NCBI GenBank assembly: GCA_964621445.1
Contig: CAZUNO010000004.1
Span: 1 to 64,000, forward strand
Source: CAZUNO01 sp964621445 [NCBI: Candidatus Hadarchaeota archaeon]
GTDB lineage: Archaea > CAYQAE01 > CAYVLA01
Direction: 5' to 3'
DNA: 64,000 nucleotides
Below are positions 1-8,577 of this stretch, one piece after another (the first letter of the stretch is position 1; each line of letters opens with the position of its first letter). The notes beneath the pieces were generated by a model, which was not told the DNA's origin, searched no databases, and worked only from the letters and a program-made list of their open reading frames with translations. The position numbers and the translations under genes are program-made.

Positions 1-129
1 ATACTAATATATATTAAATATATATCTACTATTTAAATCTATCGTCCCAACACCCCAAAAAACCAACAAGCTAAACAGTTACCAAAAACCTTTTCTATAC
101 GTTTTTACCTATCTTGCCACGGTGAATAT
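1..129 (+). promoter_or_regulatory. AT-rich leader upstream of the YbjQ-like gene
   Basis: The first ~110 bases are strongly AT-rich, with runs of TATATA and ATTTAAAT around 7-36 and another T-rich tract (ttttctatacgttttt) near 91-107. A ribosome-binding-like GGTGA lies at 121-125 just before the ATG at 130. Archaeal promoters are AT-rich, so this is probably the promoter region of the first gene, but the exact TATA element cannot be singled out. The window starts here, so the upstream neighbour is unknown. Confidence 0.35.
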
Positions 130-444
130 ATGATCGTGGTAAATACGGATTTCATCCCCGGTAGGAAGATAAAGGAGTCCTTGGGACTTGTCCGCGGAAA
201 TACCATCCGGGCCAAACACATCGGGAAGGATATCAAGGCGGCATTCAGGAATATTGCCGGCGGGAGGCTCGACGAATACGTGGAGATGTTGTCAGAGTCA
301 AGAGAGGAGGCCCTAAACGAAATGCTAGCCGAGGCCGAGAAGAAGGACGCGGATGCCATAATAAACGTCCGCTTCATGACCAGTTCGGTTATGGGCGGTG
401 CTGCGGAGATACTGGCGTACGGCACGGCGGTCAGCCTTGAGTGA
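130..444 (+). CDS. UPF0145 / YbjQ-family protein
   Basis: A 104-residue protein that matches the YbjQ (DUF74, UPF0145) family in length and in its pattern: an N-terminal strand ending in PGR, the phrase LGLVRGNT, a central helix rich in Glu, then ADAIINVRF and a Gly-rich C-terminal end with AYGTAV. Family members form pentameric rings and have been called heavy-metal-binding-like, but no biochemical role is established. The ATG at 130 has a GGTGA element 5 bases upstream. The next small membrane gene begins 5 bases after the stop, so the two are probably co-transcribed. Soluble and cytoplasmic by sequence. Confidence 0.85.
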   Translation: MIVVNTDFIPGRKIKESLGLVRGNTIRAKHIGKDIKAAFRNIAGGRLDEYVEMLSESREEALNEMLAEAEKKDADAIINVRFMTSSVMGGAAEILAYGTAVSLE

Positions 445-448
445 TCAA

Positions 449-652
449 ATGAATCTATGGAATATAGGATTTGGTTTCCTGATTCTGGGCGTGGCCATCC
501 CCATCGCATACGGACTTTACGAATTCGTGCTGGCATCAATCCCCTGGTACTGGAGGCTATCAGTTGTATCGTTTCTGGCTGGACTTACCTTGCTGATCGT
601 TTCGGCTATTTCGGAACGTGCGAGGTCGGAACCCCCGGAGCAGAAGGTCTAG
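449..652 (+). CDS. small two-helix membrane protein
   Basis: A 67-residue protein with two predicted membrane helices (about residues 5-26 and 35-55) and a charged C-terminal tail (SERARSEPPEQ). No family is recognised. The ATG at 449 is 5 bases after the YbjQ-like stop, which argues for co-transcription. YbjQ-family proteins are often encoded next to small membrane proteins in other genomes, but I cannot show a functional link here. Confidence 0.65.
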   Translation: MNLWNIGFGFLILGVAIPIAYGLYEFVLASIPWYWRLSVVSFLAGLTLLIVSAISERARSEPPEQKV

Positions 653-759
653 GTGTCGACCTTCGAAAGGGTTAATGATTTTCTTCTTTCCTAGCCCGGG
701 GAATAATCTATTAATGCCCCTTGCGGAAGACGGCCAAGAAAGTCTAAAAGGCGAAAATC

Positions 760-933
760 ATGGATGCTAAAAGAGTGCTCCTTCTGGGAACGGTCCTTGC
801 CCTGGTTGATGTGGGAGTGCCGTATCTGCTTCTCAAAGATAGTGGAACATGGTACAGCTACATCTTCTGGGTGGTGCTTACGGCCGTGGTCCTCTCGGTC
901 GGGCTTTACATGGTTAGAGGGTGGGGATCTTGA
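760..933 (+). CDS. 57-residue membrane protein, putative small partner of the symporter
   Basis: The reading frame starts at ATG 760 and ends with TGA at 931-933. It encodes MDAKRVLLLGTVLALVDVG and continues with a second hydrophobic helix, giving two membrane segments separated by a short loop (KDSGTWYS). It overlaps the symporter start (GTG 921) by 13 bases, the arrangement expected for translationally coupled genes. In bacteria some SSS-family transporters (for example PanF with YhdT, or the DUF4212 pairs) are preceded by a similarly small membrane protein. I infer an analogous accessory subunit; sequence similarity to those families is not obvious by eye. Confidence 0.65.
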   Translation: MDAKRVLLLGTVLALVDVGVPYLLLKDSGTWYSYIFWVVLTAVVLSVGLYMVRGWGS

Positions 934-2393
934 ACCCCATTTATGTATACCTGGCAGTAGGTGTGTGGGCGGTTTTCGGTATCGGCATAGCCTATCTCGC
1001 CAAAAGGCGTATGGGGATTGGGCTTCCCGAGTTCTTCGTTTCCAGCAGGAAGGTGGGCGGCTTTATATCGGGAATGACTTACAGTGCGACCACCTACAGC
1101 GCCTTTATGATGGTGGGCCTGGTGGGACTCACATACTCATCAGGGGTGGTGGCACTGGGTTTTGAACTCACATATCTGATGTTCACCGTGATTCTGCTCT
1201 GTGTTTTTGCTCCCAGGTTCTGGGCGGCGGCAAACAAATACGACTTCATAACCCCGGCCGACCTTCTGTCCCACCGCTACGGAAGTGAATACGTGGGAGT
1301 TGTGGTAACCTTTCTGGCCCTGATCATGCTAATTCCATACGCTTCGGTGCAATTGATGGGCTCCGGGTATCTTTTCAGCGGCCTAACGGGCGGACAGGTA
1401 CCTTTTATGGTCGGGGTGCTGATTATGGCGACCTTCAGCGGGATAACCGCCCTCTGGGCCGGTTTCAGGTCGGTATCCTGGACCGATGCTTTCCAGGCCC
1501 TGACCATGATGGTAACCAGTTTGATACTTGTAGTCTACGTTTTCTACCATTTCTTTGGTTCTCCGCTGGAATTCCTATCAGCGGTTCAAACCCAGACCCC
1601 GGGACTGCTGGGGGTGACCTGGGATGTAAACATGTTTATCGGTCTTTCCCTTCCCTGGGCCTTCTTTGCTCTGAGCAATCCCCAGGTCTCACAGCGGATG
1701 TTCGTCTCCGAGAACGTGAGCAGTCTCAAGAGGATGATTACCTACTTCGCGGTCTTCGGTCTTATCTATACGGTAGTGACCACCATCCTGGGTTTGGCGG
1801 CGGCCAATATCCTGCCCGGCCTGGAGGCCGCGGATAGGGCAATGCCGGTATTGCTGACCAGGGTACCGGTGCTCATGGCGTTGATAGTATTCGTGGGGAT
1901 TTTCGCTGCTGCCACCTCAACCCTGGGTTCAATTGTATTGACCTTAAGTTCAATGGGGGTACTGAATATCTCTGAGACCTTCTTTCCCCAGATATCGGAG
2001 GGTACTAAAATGGTAATTGGCAAGGTGGTTATAGTTTTGCTTCTGATAGTCTGTGTTCTCTTCGCTAGCCTGAAGCTGGATCTGATCGCCGTGTTATCCA
2101 GCATGGCGTCCGGAGGACTGCTGGTCTCGGTGCCTTCCTTCGTTGGAGCATTCTTCTGGAAGCGGGGAACGGCTGAAGGTTCAATTTTGAGCATAACTAT
2201 GGGCGGCATGATTACCGGAGGACTCTACATTGGGGGCTGGAAACCCCTCGGCCTTTGGCCACCGGTGTGGGGGATGGCGACTTCCCTGGGCATTTTCGTG
2301 GTGGTAAGCCTACTCACTGCCTCCCCCAGGTTGGCCGACGCGTTCATGGATGAGGTAGAGGAAGCCATGGTGGAAAATGGAATTGAACCCTAG
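921..2393 (+). CDS. sodium:solute symporter (SSS family)
   Basis: A 490-residue polytopic membrane protein with about 13 hydrophobic segments. The N-terminal region has the SSS hallmark: a first helix, then GLPEFFVSSRKVGG, the unwound-helix region GMTYSATTYSAFMMVG and a Gly-rich GLTYSSGVVALGFE. A later segment has FALSNPQVSQRMF, typical of the PutP/PanF/SSF fold. It should import a small organic solute with sodium; the substrate cannot be told from sequence. Start choice lies between GTG 921 and TTG 930, both in frame. It overlaps the 57-residue membrane protein upstream. Its stop overlaps the stop of the convergent gene by 4 bases. Confidence 0.88.
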   Translation: MGILNPIYVYLAVGVWAVFGIGIAYLAKRRMGIGLPEFFVSSRKVGGFISGMTYSATTYSAFMMVGLVGLTYSSGVVALGFELTYLMFTVILLCVFAPRFWAAANKYDFITPADLLSHRYGSEYVGVVVTFLALIMLIPYASVQLMGSGYLFSGLTGGQVPFMVGVLIMATFSGITALWAGFRSVSWTDAFQALTMMVTSLILVVYVFYHFFGSPLEFLSAVQTQTPGLLGVTWDVNMFIGLSLPWAFFALSNPQVSQRMFVSENVSSLKRMITYFAVFGLIYTVVTTILGLAAANILPGLEAADRAMPVLLTRVPVLMALIVFVGIFAAATSTLGSIVLTLSSMGVLNISETFFPQISEGTKMVIGKVVIVLLLIVCVLFASLKLDLIAVLSSMASGGLLVSVPSFVGAFFWKRGTAEGSILSITMGGMITGGLYIGGWKPLGLWPPVWGMATSLGIFVVVSLLTASPRLADAFMDEVEEAMVENGIEP

Positions 2394-3535
2394 AGTCCGG
2401 AGCGGGGGCTAACCTGCCCCGCCCAGGGATTGGTCAACAGACCACCGGCGACCAACAGAATGAATGATGCGAAGTTGGCCGTCCACCTCAGACCGCCTCT
2501 CCATAGCGTCCTCCCGTTAAAAAGCCAGGAGATGTAAGGAGATTCTGATTCCCAACCGGCCCTGGTGATGGATATATCCACCTGTTCCCAGATGTGGAAC
2601 ACGGCCAGAAGCAATACAGGGATCAATAGCAGGAGGACTGGGAGGGGGTCTTTCTTGATCGAAGGTAACCATTTTTGGGTTAATCTTGGTCCCGCCCTAA
2701 AGGAGTACAACAGAAATATTGCTCCAACCATGGTGAGCAACCCAGAGACGGCCACCAGGAGAAAGAAGGAATCCGGGTCGCTGGGCAACGAGGCGTGGTG
2801 AAAGGGTCTTTTCCCTAGGGTCCCTGCCTGAAGTAGGACGGCCCCCCTCCCCAAAAGGCATACAGATAGGATAATAAACAGGCCACCGAGATCTCCATGA
2901 CCGGAAACGATGGAATTGACAAGAACAAGGGAAGCCAAAAAGGCCCCAGCTATCATAACCCCGAAGGGGACGAAATTAGATCCGGCCCATTGAGTGTGGC
3001 TGAAGCTCTGGGGACCTAAGAAGAGGGAGATGGCGTATCCGACAATGAATAAAAGGATTCCCAAGAGCATCTTAATTGCTTTACGCCCGTAATTCCTCCA
3101 GGAGAATAACCCCCTAATGGCAACTAGGACCGATAATATGAGGTATAGGCCGAAATAGACCCCAATAATGGTATGAAAGGGCCGTCCAGAGAGATTGACA
3201 TGACTAATGACGGCCGAAACCAGAGTTACCATGAAGGCCAGTCCGGCAGCATAAATAAGCCTTTTCCGTTTGGGATTCCATAGGGCGAGAATTACCGTGA
3301 CGGTCCAGAGAACAACCGGGATCAAGTTCTTGAAGGACAAAAGATGGTTTATCGTACCCACCAGTAATAGCATCAATCCACCGATCAGCGGGAGTTCTCC
3401 CCTCTCATTGAAAAGCAGGGTCGCGGTAGCAATGAAAATTACTACAAGAGAGGCCAGGAACAGGCTTAGGGTGGTCAGATTGTCCGCGGGAACTAGCGGG
3501 GATATCCCGACAAATAAGGCCAAGAACGTAGGCAA
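2390..3535 (-). CDS. polytopic membrane protein of unknown function
   Basis: A roughly 380-residue protein made almost entirely of hydrophobic helices (10 or more), with short charged loops such as WNPKRKRL and SWRNYGRKAIK. No conserved family motif is recognised. The annotated start is a TTG just after an in-frame TAG. The frame shifted by one base upstream also encodes a hydrophobic helix (SKLTILTFLLGPIAYVLGL) starting from an ATG near 3602, so the true N terminus may be joined by a frameshift, or the start may lie further inside. Convergent with the symporter. Confidence 0.6.
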   Translation of the reverse strand: MPTFLALFVGISPLVPADNLTTLSLFLASLVVIFIATATLLFNERGELPLIGGLMLLLVGTINHLLSFKNLIPVVLWTVTVILALWNPKRKRLIYAAGLAFMVTLVSAVISHVNLSGRPFHTIIGVYFGLYLILSVLVAIRGLFSWRNYGRKAIKMLLGILLFIVGYAISLFLGPQSFSHTQWAGSNFVPFGVMIAGAFLASLVLVNSIVSGHGDLGGLFIILSVCLLGRGAVLLQAGTLGKRPFHHASLPSDPDSFFLLVAVSGLLTMVGAIFLLYSFRAGPRLTQKWLPSIKKDPLPVLLLLIPVLLLAVFHIWEQVDISITRAGWESESPYISWLFNGRTLWRGGLRWTANFASFILLVAGGLLTNPWAGQVSPRSGL

Positions 3536-3703
3536 TGGGCCCTAGCAGGAAGGTCAATATCGTTAACTTTGATGAGAGGACGCGGTCCTTATATCTTAGA
3601 CCCATCCCCGTATATACCTCATACCCCGGTTCGGCCAATTATCCCACCCGGGGCATGGTTCCAGCTTGAAACCTTCTCACAAACTGCCTCCACTACAACG
3701 CTT

Positions 3704-4087
3704 TCAGCTAATGACGTTCATCTTTTCAATTTCGAATACCTCAATCATCAGATAGGTTTCACTTCCATCGTAGCTCTCACGGGAGTATACCGCCCCAATC
3801 AGCTTTACCATGTCTCCCTTGGAGACGGAATTCAGACTGGCTAAGGGTTTCCCGTCCCTGGTAAGGTACAGCTCCTGGCCCTCGAGCCCAGAATCCTGGT
3901 TCACGCTGATGCAGTAGACGATGACCGTGGGAACGTTTTCCGATAATGCTGGATGGGATCGGGTGGTTATGTTGCCCCGAAGGGTCCTGTAACCCTCCCT
4001 ACGGGGGGTCATGATCATGTAGGCGATGAATAAGACCAAAATGATAACCAAAACCAATAATGGTATAGCGACCCTCGAACGGCTCAA
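3704..4087 (-). CDS. membrane-anchored small protein with OB-like domain
   Basis: A 127-residue protein with one N-terminal membrane segment (about residues 7-27) followed by an extracellular beta-rich domain. The phrase GDMVKLIGAVYSRESYDGSETYLMIEVFEIEKM resembles the strand pattern of OB-fold domains that follow a membrane anchor, but this is a weak impression. The start is TTG at 4087. It is divergent from the cupin gene, with the shared promoter region near 4088-4130. No function can be assigned. Confidence 0.55.
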   Translation of the reverse strand: MSRSRVAIPLLVLVIILVLFIAYMIMTPRREGYRTLRGNITTRSHPALSENVPTVIVYCISVNQDSGLEGQELYLTRDGKPLASLNSVSKGDMVKLIGAVYSRESYDGSETYLMIEVFEIEKMNVIS

Positions 4088-4120
4088 GCAACGTACCCTC
4101 CAAATATGGTTCCTCCAATG

Positions 4121-4128
4121 TATTTAAG
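4121..4128 (+). promoter_or_regulatory. TATA-like box before the cupin gene
   Basis: The sequence tatttaag lies 35-42 bases before the ATG at 4163. Because it falls inside the longer reading frame that begins at 4106, it supports choosing the internal ATG as the real start. Confidence 0.4.
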
Positions 4129-4162
4129 GGTTAGTCTGGATATAGATGGAACGAGTGCCAGA

Positions 4163-4561
4163 ATGGGGGATAAAAGATATCTTGGACCTCGACCTCCCAT
4201 GTTCCGATCCGAAATGACCCTCTATAGGAATCCCAAGCCGTTGAGATTTACAAGTAAGAACCCCGTCGAGAAGCACTTTCACGACTACGACGAGACGTGG
4301 TTCATCATGGGAGGTTGTGCCCGGGCAACGATGGTTGGTAGGTCCGGCAAACGCTCGCAATTCGTTCTGAAAAAAGGGAATATCTGGATGGTGGAAGCGG
4401 GTGTTGAACACGGCTGTCAGCCCCTGGACGAGGTTTTGATATTTCCCGTACCTGGGACCATCCCGCAAGGTGCCCATGAGCCGGGACATTACCATATGGA
4501 GGAGGAGGGTTACATGCCTACGTTGAAGGTGGAGAAGGAACCCCTTGATAGATATCAATAA
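4163..4561 (+). CDS. cupin-domain protein
   Basis: A single-domain cupin of about 132 residues. The first cupin motif is visible as HFHDYDETWFIMGG, giving two His and a Glu as metal ligands; the second is around VEAGVEHGCQP, giving the further His. Small cupins of this kind bind a metal and act as sugar-modifying enzymes or sensors, but the substrate is unknown. The frame is open from ATG 4106; I prefer ATG 4163 because a TATA-like element lies between them. It sits near an MDR dehydrogenase and a sugar-related set of genes, so a role in sugar metabolism is possible. Confidence 0.7.
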   Translation: MGDKRYLGPRPPMFRSEMTLYRNPKPLRFTSKNPVEKHFHDYDETWFIMGGCARATMVGRSGKRSQFVLKKGNIWMVEAGVEHGCQPLDEVLIFPVPGTIPQGAHEPGHYHMEEEGYMPTLKVEKEPLDRYQ

Positions 4562-4605
4562 TAATGGTAAACTAGTTGTGTAGGTTTGCCTGTCCGAGGC
4601 GTGAG

Positions 4606-5217
4606 GTGGAGGTGGTACGCGGTTTTTGCTCCATTATAACCTTCATGGTTATAGTGGGCCTGGTTCCAAACTCCCTGGCAATGGACCTGGATATCCGTCG
4701 TGATAGTGGCACCGAGTTGAGCGGCAAGATAAAGGGCACCTTCTCGGCCAGGGTAAGCGGAATTGACGGGGTTGATAGGGTTGATTTCTACATTGATGGA
4801 GAGTTGGTTGAAACCGTGAGGGAAGAGCCCTATCGATGGGAGTTTAAGACAACGGAATACCCGGACGGAAACCACACCTTAAGGGCAGTCGTCCATTATA
4901 GTAATGGAAAGACGGATGAGGAATCGGCGAGGTTATTCTTCGAGTCAGACTTCGGCGATTGGTGGACCTGGTACATCTGGGGAATGGGAATTTTCGTGGC
5001 CGGCATGATCATATTTTCCATATGGATAACTAACCGGGAAAGGAAGAAGCCACAGGGAAAGACAAAATGCCCCGCATGTGGCACGGTTTTTCAAAGGCAA
5101 TGGAACCCCATGCACAAGGGGGATGCCCTTAGGAATAAATGCCCCATGTGCGGGAAGAGCTTCTGGGCGGAGAGGATTGATGAGGAGGATGCCCAGGGTT
5201 CTCCCTCAGTGCTCTAG
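4606..5217 (+). CDS. extracellular Ig-like domain, membrane helix and C-terminal zinc ribbon
   Basis: About 203 residues. The order is: signal or anchor helix near the N terminus, an Ig-like beta-sandwich with the common phrase VDRVDFYIDGELVETVREEPY and PDGNHTLRAVV (the Big-type Ig fold seen in surface proteins), a membrane helix (WYIWGMGIFVAGMIIFSIWI), then a cytoplasmic tail with two CPxCG knuckles (KCPACGTVF and KCPMCGKSF) forming a zinc ribbon. The frame is open from TTG 4576; GTG 4606 gives a cleaner signal segment. An external binding domain tied to an internal zinc ribbon suggests a sensor or scaffold, which is inference. Confidence 0.7.
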   Translation: MEVVRGFCSIITFMVIVGLVPNSLAMDLDIRRDSGTELSGKIKGTFSARVSGIDGVDRVDFYIDGELVETVREEPYRWEFKTTEYPDGNHTLRAVVHYSNGKTDEESARLFFESDFGDWWTWYIWGMGIFVAGMIIFSIWITNRERKKPQGKTKCPACGTVFQRQWNPMHKGDALRNKCPMCGKSFWAERIDEEDAQGSPSVL

Positions 5218-5249
5218 GACGCGTATGAATATCAATGGAGGATGCGGAC

Positions 5250-6221
5250 ATGAATGTCGGTTTGGAGTTTCGTAAGCGCGCCGAGGTCGCTTTTTTTGAT
5301 CTCGGGGCCCCGCCGGAACCCGAGGGTGATGAGGTACTCATAGATACTCATTACACGGCCATCACCAATGGAACCGAGAGGCATGCTCTTCTCGGTGAGC
5401 ATGCCTGGAAGGGAGCTTTCCCAAGCCAGCATGGATACCAACATGTTGGTACCATCACTGCAGTGGGAGATGGAGTGGAGGATTTTCAGGTAGGGGACTG
5501 GGTATTCTGCGGGAGATACATGGGACATCGCTCCTGGAATATTCACAGCACCGGCGACTCCGACCCGGATCGTTACGATTCCCACCTCATAGTTCCCCTT
5601 CCAGAGGGCATTCCACGTGACACGTTGGCGCTGCTGGGCGTGGCTGGGGTTGCCATGCGTGCGGTGAGGAGGCTTCGTATCGAGGGGTCCCAGAAAGTTT
5701 GGATCGCAGGTGCTGGTCTCATCGGTCTTTTTGCAGTGCAGATAGTGAGTGCCATGGGAGCGGAGGTCACGGTTACCGATCTGCTGGAGAAGAGGCTTGA
5801 ACTGGCCGCCAAGCTGGGTGCGCACAATGTGCTGGACGCGTCCCGGAAGGATTATCTCCAGGATCTAAAGAAGCTTGGACCCTTCGATTCCATCATCGAT
5901 CTCTGTGGTGCCGATGAAATCCTGCCGGCTATTGGTAGTTCAAGTCTGATAGCTTACCAGGGAGTAATAGGGTTGATCGCGGTCAGATCTGAGACATGTT
6001 TCCAGTGGGAGATGGTCCACGGAACGGAGGCTTCAATAGAGGTATCGTGCCACTTCAGCATTTTGGATCTCGAAGCACTTATCGACCTGGTCCTCAGTGG
6101 ACAGGTGGAGATCGAGCCACTGATAAGCCACAGGGAACCGATACGAAATGCTCTTCAAATATACTCTCAGCTGCGTGATGATCCATCGAGTCTCCTGGGA
6201 GTTATCTTCGATTGGAAATAA
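5250..6221 (+). CDS. MDR-superfamily (alcohol dehydrogenase-like) oxidoreductase
   Basis: A 323-residue medium-chain dehydrogenase. The GroES-like N-terminal half contains TAITNGTERHALLGEH and GYQHVGTITAVGDGVEDFQVGDWVF; the C-terminal Rossmann half has GAGLIGLFAVQIVSAMGAEV for NAD(P) binding. The usual catalytic zinc Cys after the first strand is replaced by the TNGTE sequence, as in MDR members that act on sugars or pigments rather than simple alcohols, and no four-Cys structural zinc lobe is seen. ATG 5250 is chosen because GGAGGATG at 5237-5244 is well spaced; ATG 5235 is also possible. The substrate is probably a sugar or polyol, by context only. Confidence 0.75.
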   Translation: MNVGLEFRKRAEVAFFDLGAPPEPEGDEVLIDTHYTAITNGTERHALLGEHAWKGAFPSQHGYQHVGTITAVGDGVEDFQVGDWVFCGRYMGHRSWNIHSTGDSDPDRYDSHLIVPLPEGIPRDTLALLGVAGVAMRAVRRLRIEGSQKVWIAGAGLIGLFAVQIVSAMGAEVTVTDLLEKRLELAAKLGAHNVLDASRKDYLQDLKKLGPFDSIIDLCGADEILPAIGSSSLIAYQGVIGLIAVRSETCFQWEMVHGTEASIEVSCHFSILDLEALIDLVLSGQVEIEPLISHREPIRNALQIYSQLRDDPSSLLGVIFDWK

Positions 6222-6249
6222 GGCTTTTTCTATATTGGTTATTTCCTGG

Positions 6250-7521
6250 ATGAGGTGGTTAGCTGCATTATTGGTCCAATTTCTATTTTGGCTGACTGAA
6301 GGATCCTCCATATTGTACCCCAATAGAGGAAATGTTATTGTTCTTTTAGTCCTTTTTACCCCTCTGCTTCCGGCCTGCTATGCCCAGGAACGGGTATTTG
6401 ACTTCCTGTTGTTAGGTGATGTCAGGGGCTGGCCCAACCATCTCGGTGACGAGGAGCCGGCCGTGGTGGTGACCCTGGGTCCCTGTCGTGCATTTGGACA
6501 GGATATTTCGGACGAGTTCCTTTTCAGGTGGAGCAGGATCTACTTTCCACGAAGCGATGATGAGCTTTTGAACTACGATGTTCTCTTCTTCAATCATCCA
6601 GTTCTGAGTTTTTTCACCCTGCTACAGCAGGAGATGATGGTTGATTTCATGGGGGTGGAGGGTGAGATTCCCATAGCCTATCCCCTTAGTCATTAGGAGG
6701 AGGTCCAGGAACCTTGGCTTGCTAGCCCGGTCTCAGAGGGTTTCCCCATAGATTTCGAACGCTTCATAACCTCGGTCCGTACAGGTTTGGGCAGAGGATA
6801 TTCACGCCTGGAAGTAGTTACGGATATGCCGCCCGTTTCCAGCCCCTTTGAGGAAACCGAGGCCTTTTCAGGCCATATATACGAGCAATTTAGACCGGCC
6901 TATGCAAGGAAAGGGGCTCAGGGGGGTTTATGGGCCGCTCCTGGAGACCGTGGTGCCCGCCTTTGTATCCTGGGACTTCGGGGAAACGGAGACCTCTGCT
7001 TTGGTATTCATCCCGGGACTCCAAGAAATTACTGGAAGGACGCCGGGGAATGGTGGGAGTTAATGTTCCTGATTGTATGTCTATATACCCGCGGTCTGGA
7101 TACCCTGAAGATCGATGAGAGTCTGAGGAAGGTAAGCGTCAAGTCATCATCCTCGGATTACAGGGATTCGGTTTCCATGTTCCAGAGCATAGTTGATTTC
7201 GTGGTCCGCGTAGGAGCAAACAGGCCCGCGGCGGAGCGTATTCTCCTGGAGGCCCAGGAGCTTTATACAACGGCCCAGGGCGATTATCTTGAACGGGATT
7301 ACATTGAAGCGAAGTCCGATATGGCGGAGGCCTTAGTGGTGGTCTCCAACGCAATGGATGAGGCCACGAGGGCCAAGGAGCGTGCACTGACCTGGACCTA
7401 TGTATCGGAGTGGATGGCTACCATGGGCGTGGCCATGTTTTCAGGCGTGATTCTCTGGTGGTTGATGGTCAAGAGGGGACTATACCGGGAGATAGAGACC
7501 ACCGAGCTCAGGCAATCCTAG
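6250..7521 (+). pseudogene. broken GATase1-like membrane protein, paralogue of the gene at 16633
   Basis: Fragments in three frames line up in order with the intact protein at 16633-17892. The first piece (to a TAG at 6694-6696) has a signal peptide and then RVFDFLLLGDVRGW and RIYFPRSDDELLNYDVLFF, matching RLYFPRTYEEMKEYDFIWL in the paralogue. The middle piece, in another frame around 6930-7060, has VVPAFVSWDFGETE. The last piece (to 7521) has the helical region and the C-terminal membrane helix ending VKRGLYREIETTE, matching VRRRLYRDIKTTK. At least two frameshifts and one stop separate them. Either the gene is dead or the assembly has errors here; several changes make decay more likely. The start is approximate. 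Confidence 0.75.
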
Positions 7522-7586
7522 AACCCAGAATATCCAGCCTGGATAATTAATGAGGTAAGGTTGCTTGGCCCGGTATTCGAGAAAGG

Positions 7587-7596
7587 CTTTATATTA
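7587..7596 (+). promoter_or_regulatory. TATA-like box upstream of the gene at 7639
   Basis: ctttatatta is a good match to the archaeal TATA consensus. Transcription would begin near 7615, leaving a leader of about 24 bases before ATG 7639. Confidence 0.55.
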
Positions 7597-7638
7597 GCAA
7601 TATTGATAGCGTGAATTCTGGGCGATGCGAGGGACCAG

Positions 7639-8526
7639 ATGTCGGGATCTTCTCGTAAGAGCAGTCAACAAGGGGAATCCGGAAATAGCCATCTCGAGTG
7701 GTTAGAAGAACAAAGGAGAAAAAAGAGGTTCAACCTTGGGGACTACGATGCTTTGGTGACCCGAGAAGAGGTGATTATCTCGGGCAAGACCCCGGAGCAT
7801 CGCCAGGATGAGAAGAGATTTGATAGATCCGAGATAGATGCTGAGATCCAGACGGTTTCCAGGACCCCGGTCTACATTTTCTACCTTGTCTATGCCCTCT
7901 ATGCCTATGGTTTTCTGATGTTCTTTATCACCACGGGCATCGATCCCGTGGTCCAGCTTTCGATATTTGGCATGGCCCTGGTTCTACTCTTCACCCCCCT
8001 TGTCCTCGAGCTATTTCTTCCCACCAAAGGGTTCCTGATAGCAACCGCCGTTTTCTTCGTCCTGGTTTTCTCCCTTCCAAAGATAAGTTTCCTTTCCGTG
8101 GCCTTCAAGGCCGTTGAGTCAGCCGTTGGAAAGGGTCACGTGGAGGAGTTCATCATCTTTGCTTCCCTGCTCCCCATTCTGCTCCGAAGAATGATCAGTC
8201 AGATGATGGTCAGCTACAGGCTGGAGCTCAAACAAGGTGATGAGAGGTTTGGGCTGCTCACCGAAAGTCCCTCCGCCGTTTCACTGGTAGATTACCTGGA
8301 AGAGGGGTATAGAAGCAGGAGCTTCTTCAGAATTCCCTCCTTCTTTTTGAGCCTGAGCAAGAAGAGGATGAAATCGTGTGACTACTGTGGTGAAAAGACC
8401 CTGGTTGAGTGCCACCGGTGCAATAAACCGATCTGCGATGAGCACACCGAGATGTTGAGGGGTTACAAGGTCTGTCTGGACTGCTACATTGATCGCAGAG
8501 GGAAGATAGATAGAGGCCTTCGCTAG
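7639..8526 (+). CDS. membrane protein with C-terminal zinc finger
   Basis: A 295-residue protein: a charged, Ser/Gln-rich N-terminal region of about 70 residues, four hydrophobic segments between roughly 72 and 190, then a C-terminal treble-clef or B-box-like zinc finger (CDYCGEKTLVECHRC, then CDEH and CLDCY). The Cys/His spacing supports two zinc sites on the cytoplasmic side. No family with known function is recognised. It is preceded by a clear TATA element and stands alone, convergent with the lipoprotein gene downstream. Confidence 0.7.
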   Translation: MSGSSRKSSQQGESGNSHLEWLEEQRRKKRFNLGDYDALVTREEVIISGKTPEHRQDEKRFDRSEIDAEIQTVSRTPVYIFYLVYALYAYGFLMFFITTGIDPVVQLSIFGMALVLLFTPLVLELFLPTKGFLIATAVFFVLVFSLPKISFLSVAFKAVESAVGKGHVEEFIIFASLLPILLRRMISQMMVSYRLELKQGDERFGLLTESPSAVSLVDYLEEGYRSRSFFRIPSFFLSLSKKRMKSCDYCGEKTLVECHRCNKPICDEHTEMLRGYKVCLDCYIDRRGKIDRGLR

Positions 8527-8577
8527 TAAGAATACATTGCAAGCCTTAATTTTAGACTAGAGATGCCACCAGGCCGT

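Noticed and set aside
1766-2209. 147-residue antisense frame inside the symporter
   Set aside because: Low-complexity Thr/Pro/Ile-rich complement of membrane helices.
5232-5825. 197-residue frame opposite the MDR dehydrogenase
   Set aside because: No recognisable family; the sense strand holds full GroES and Rossmann motifs.
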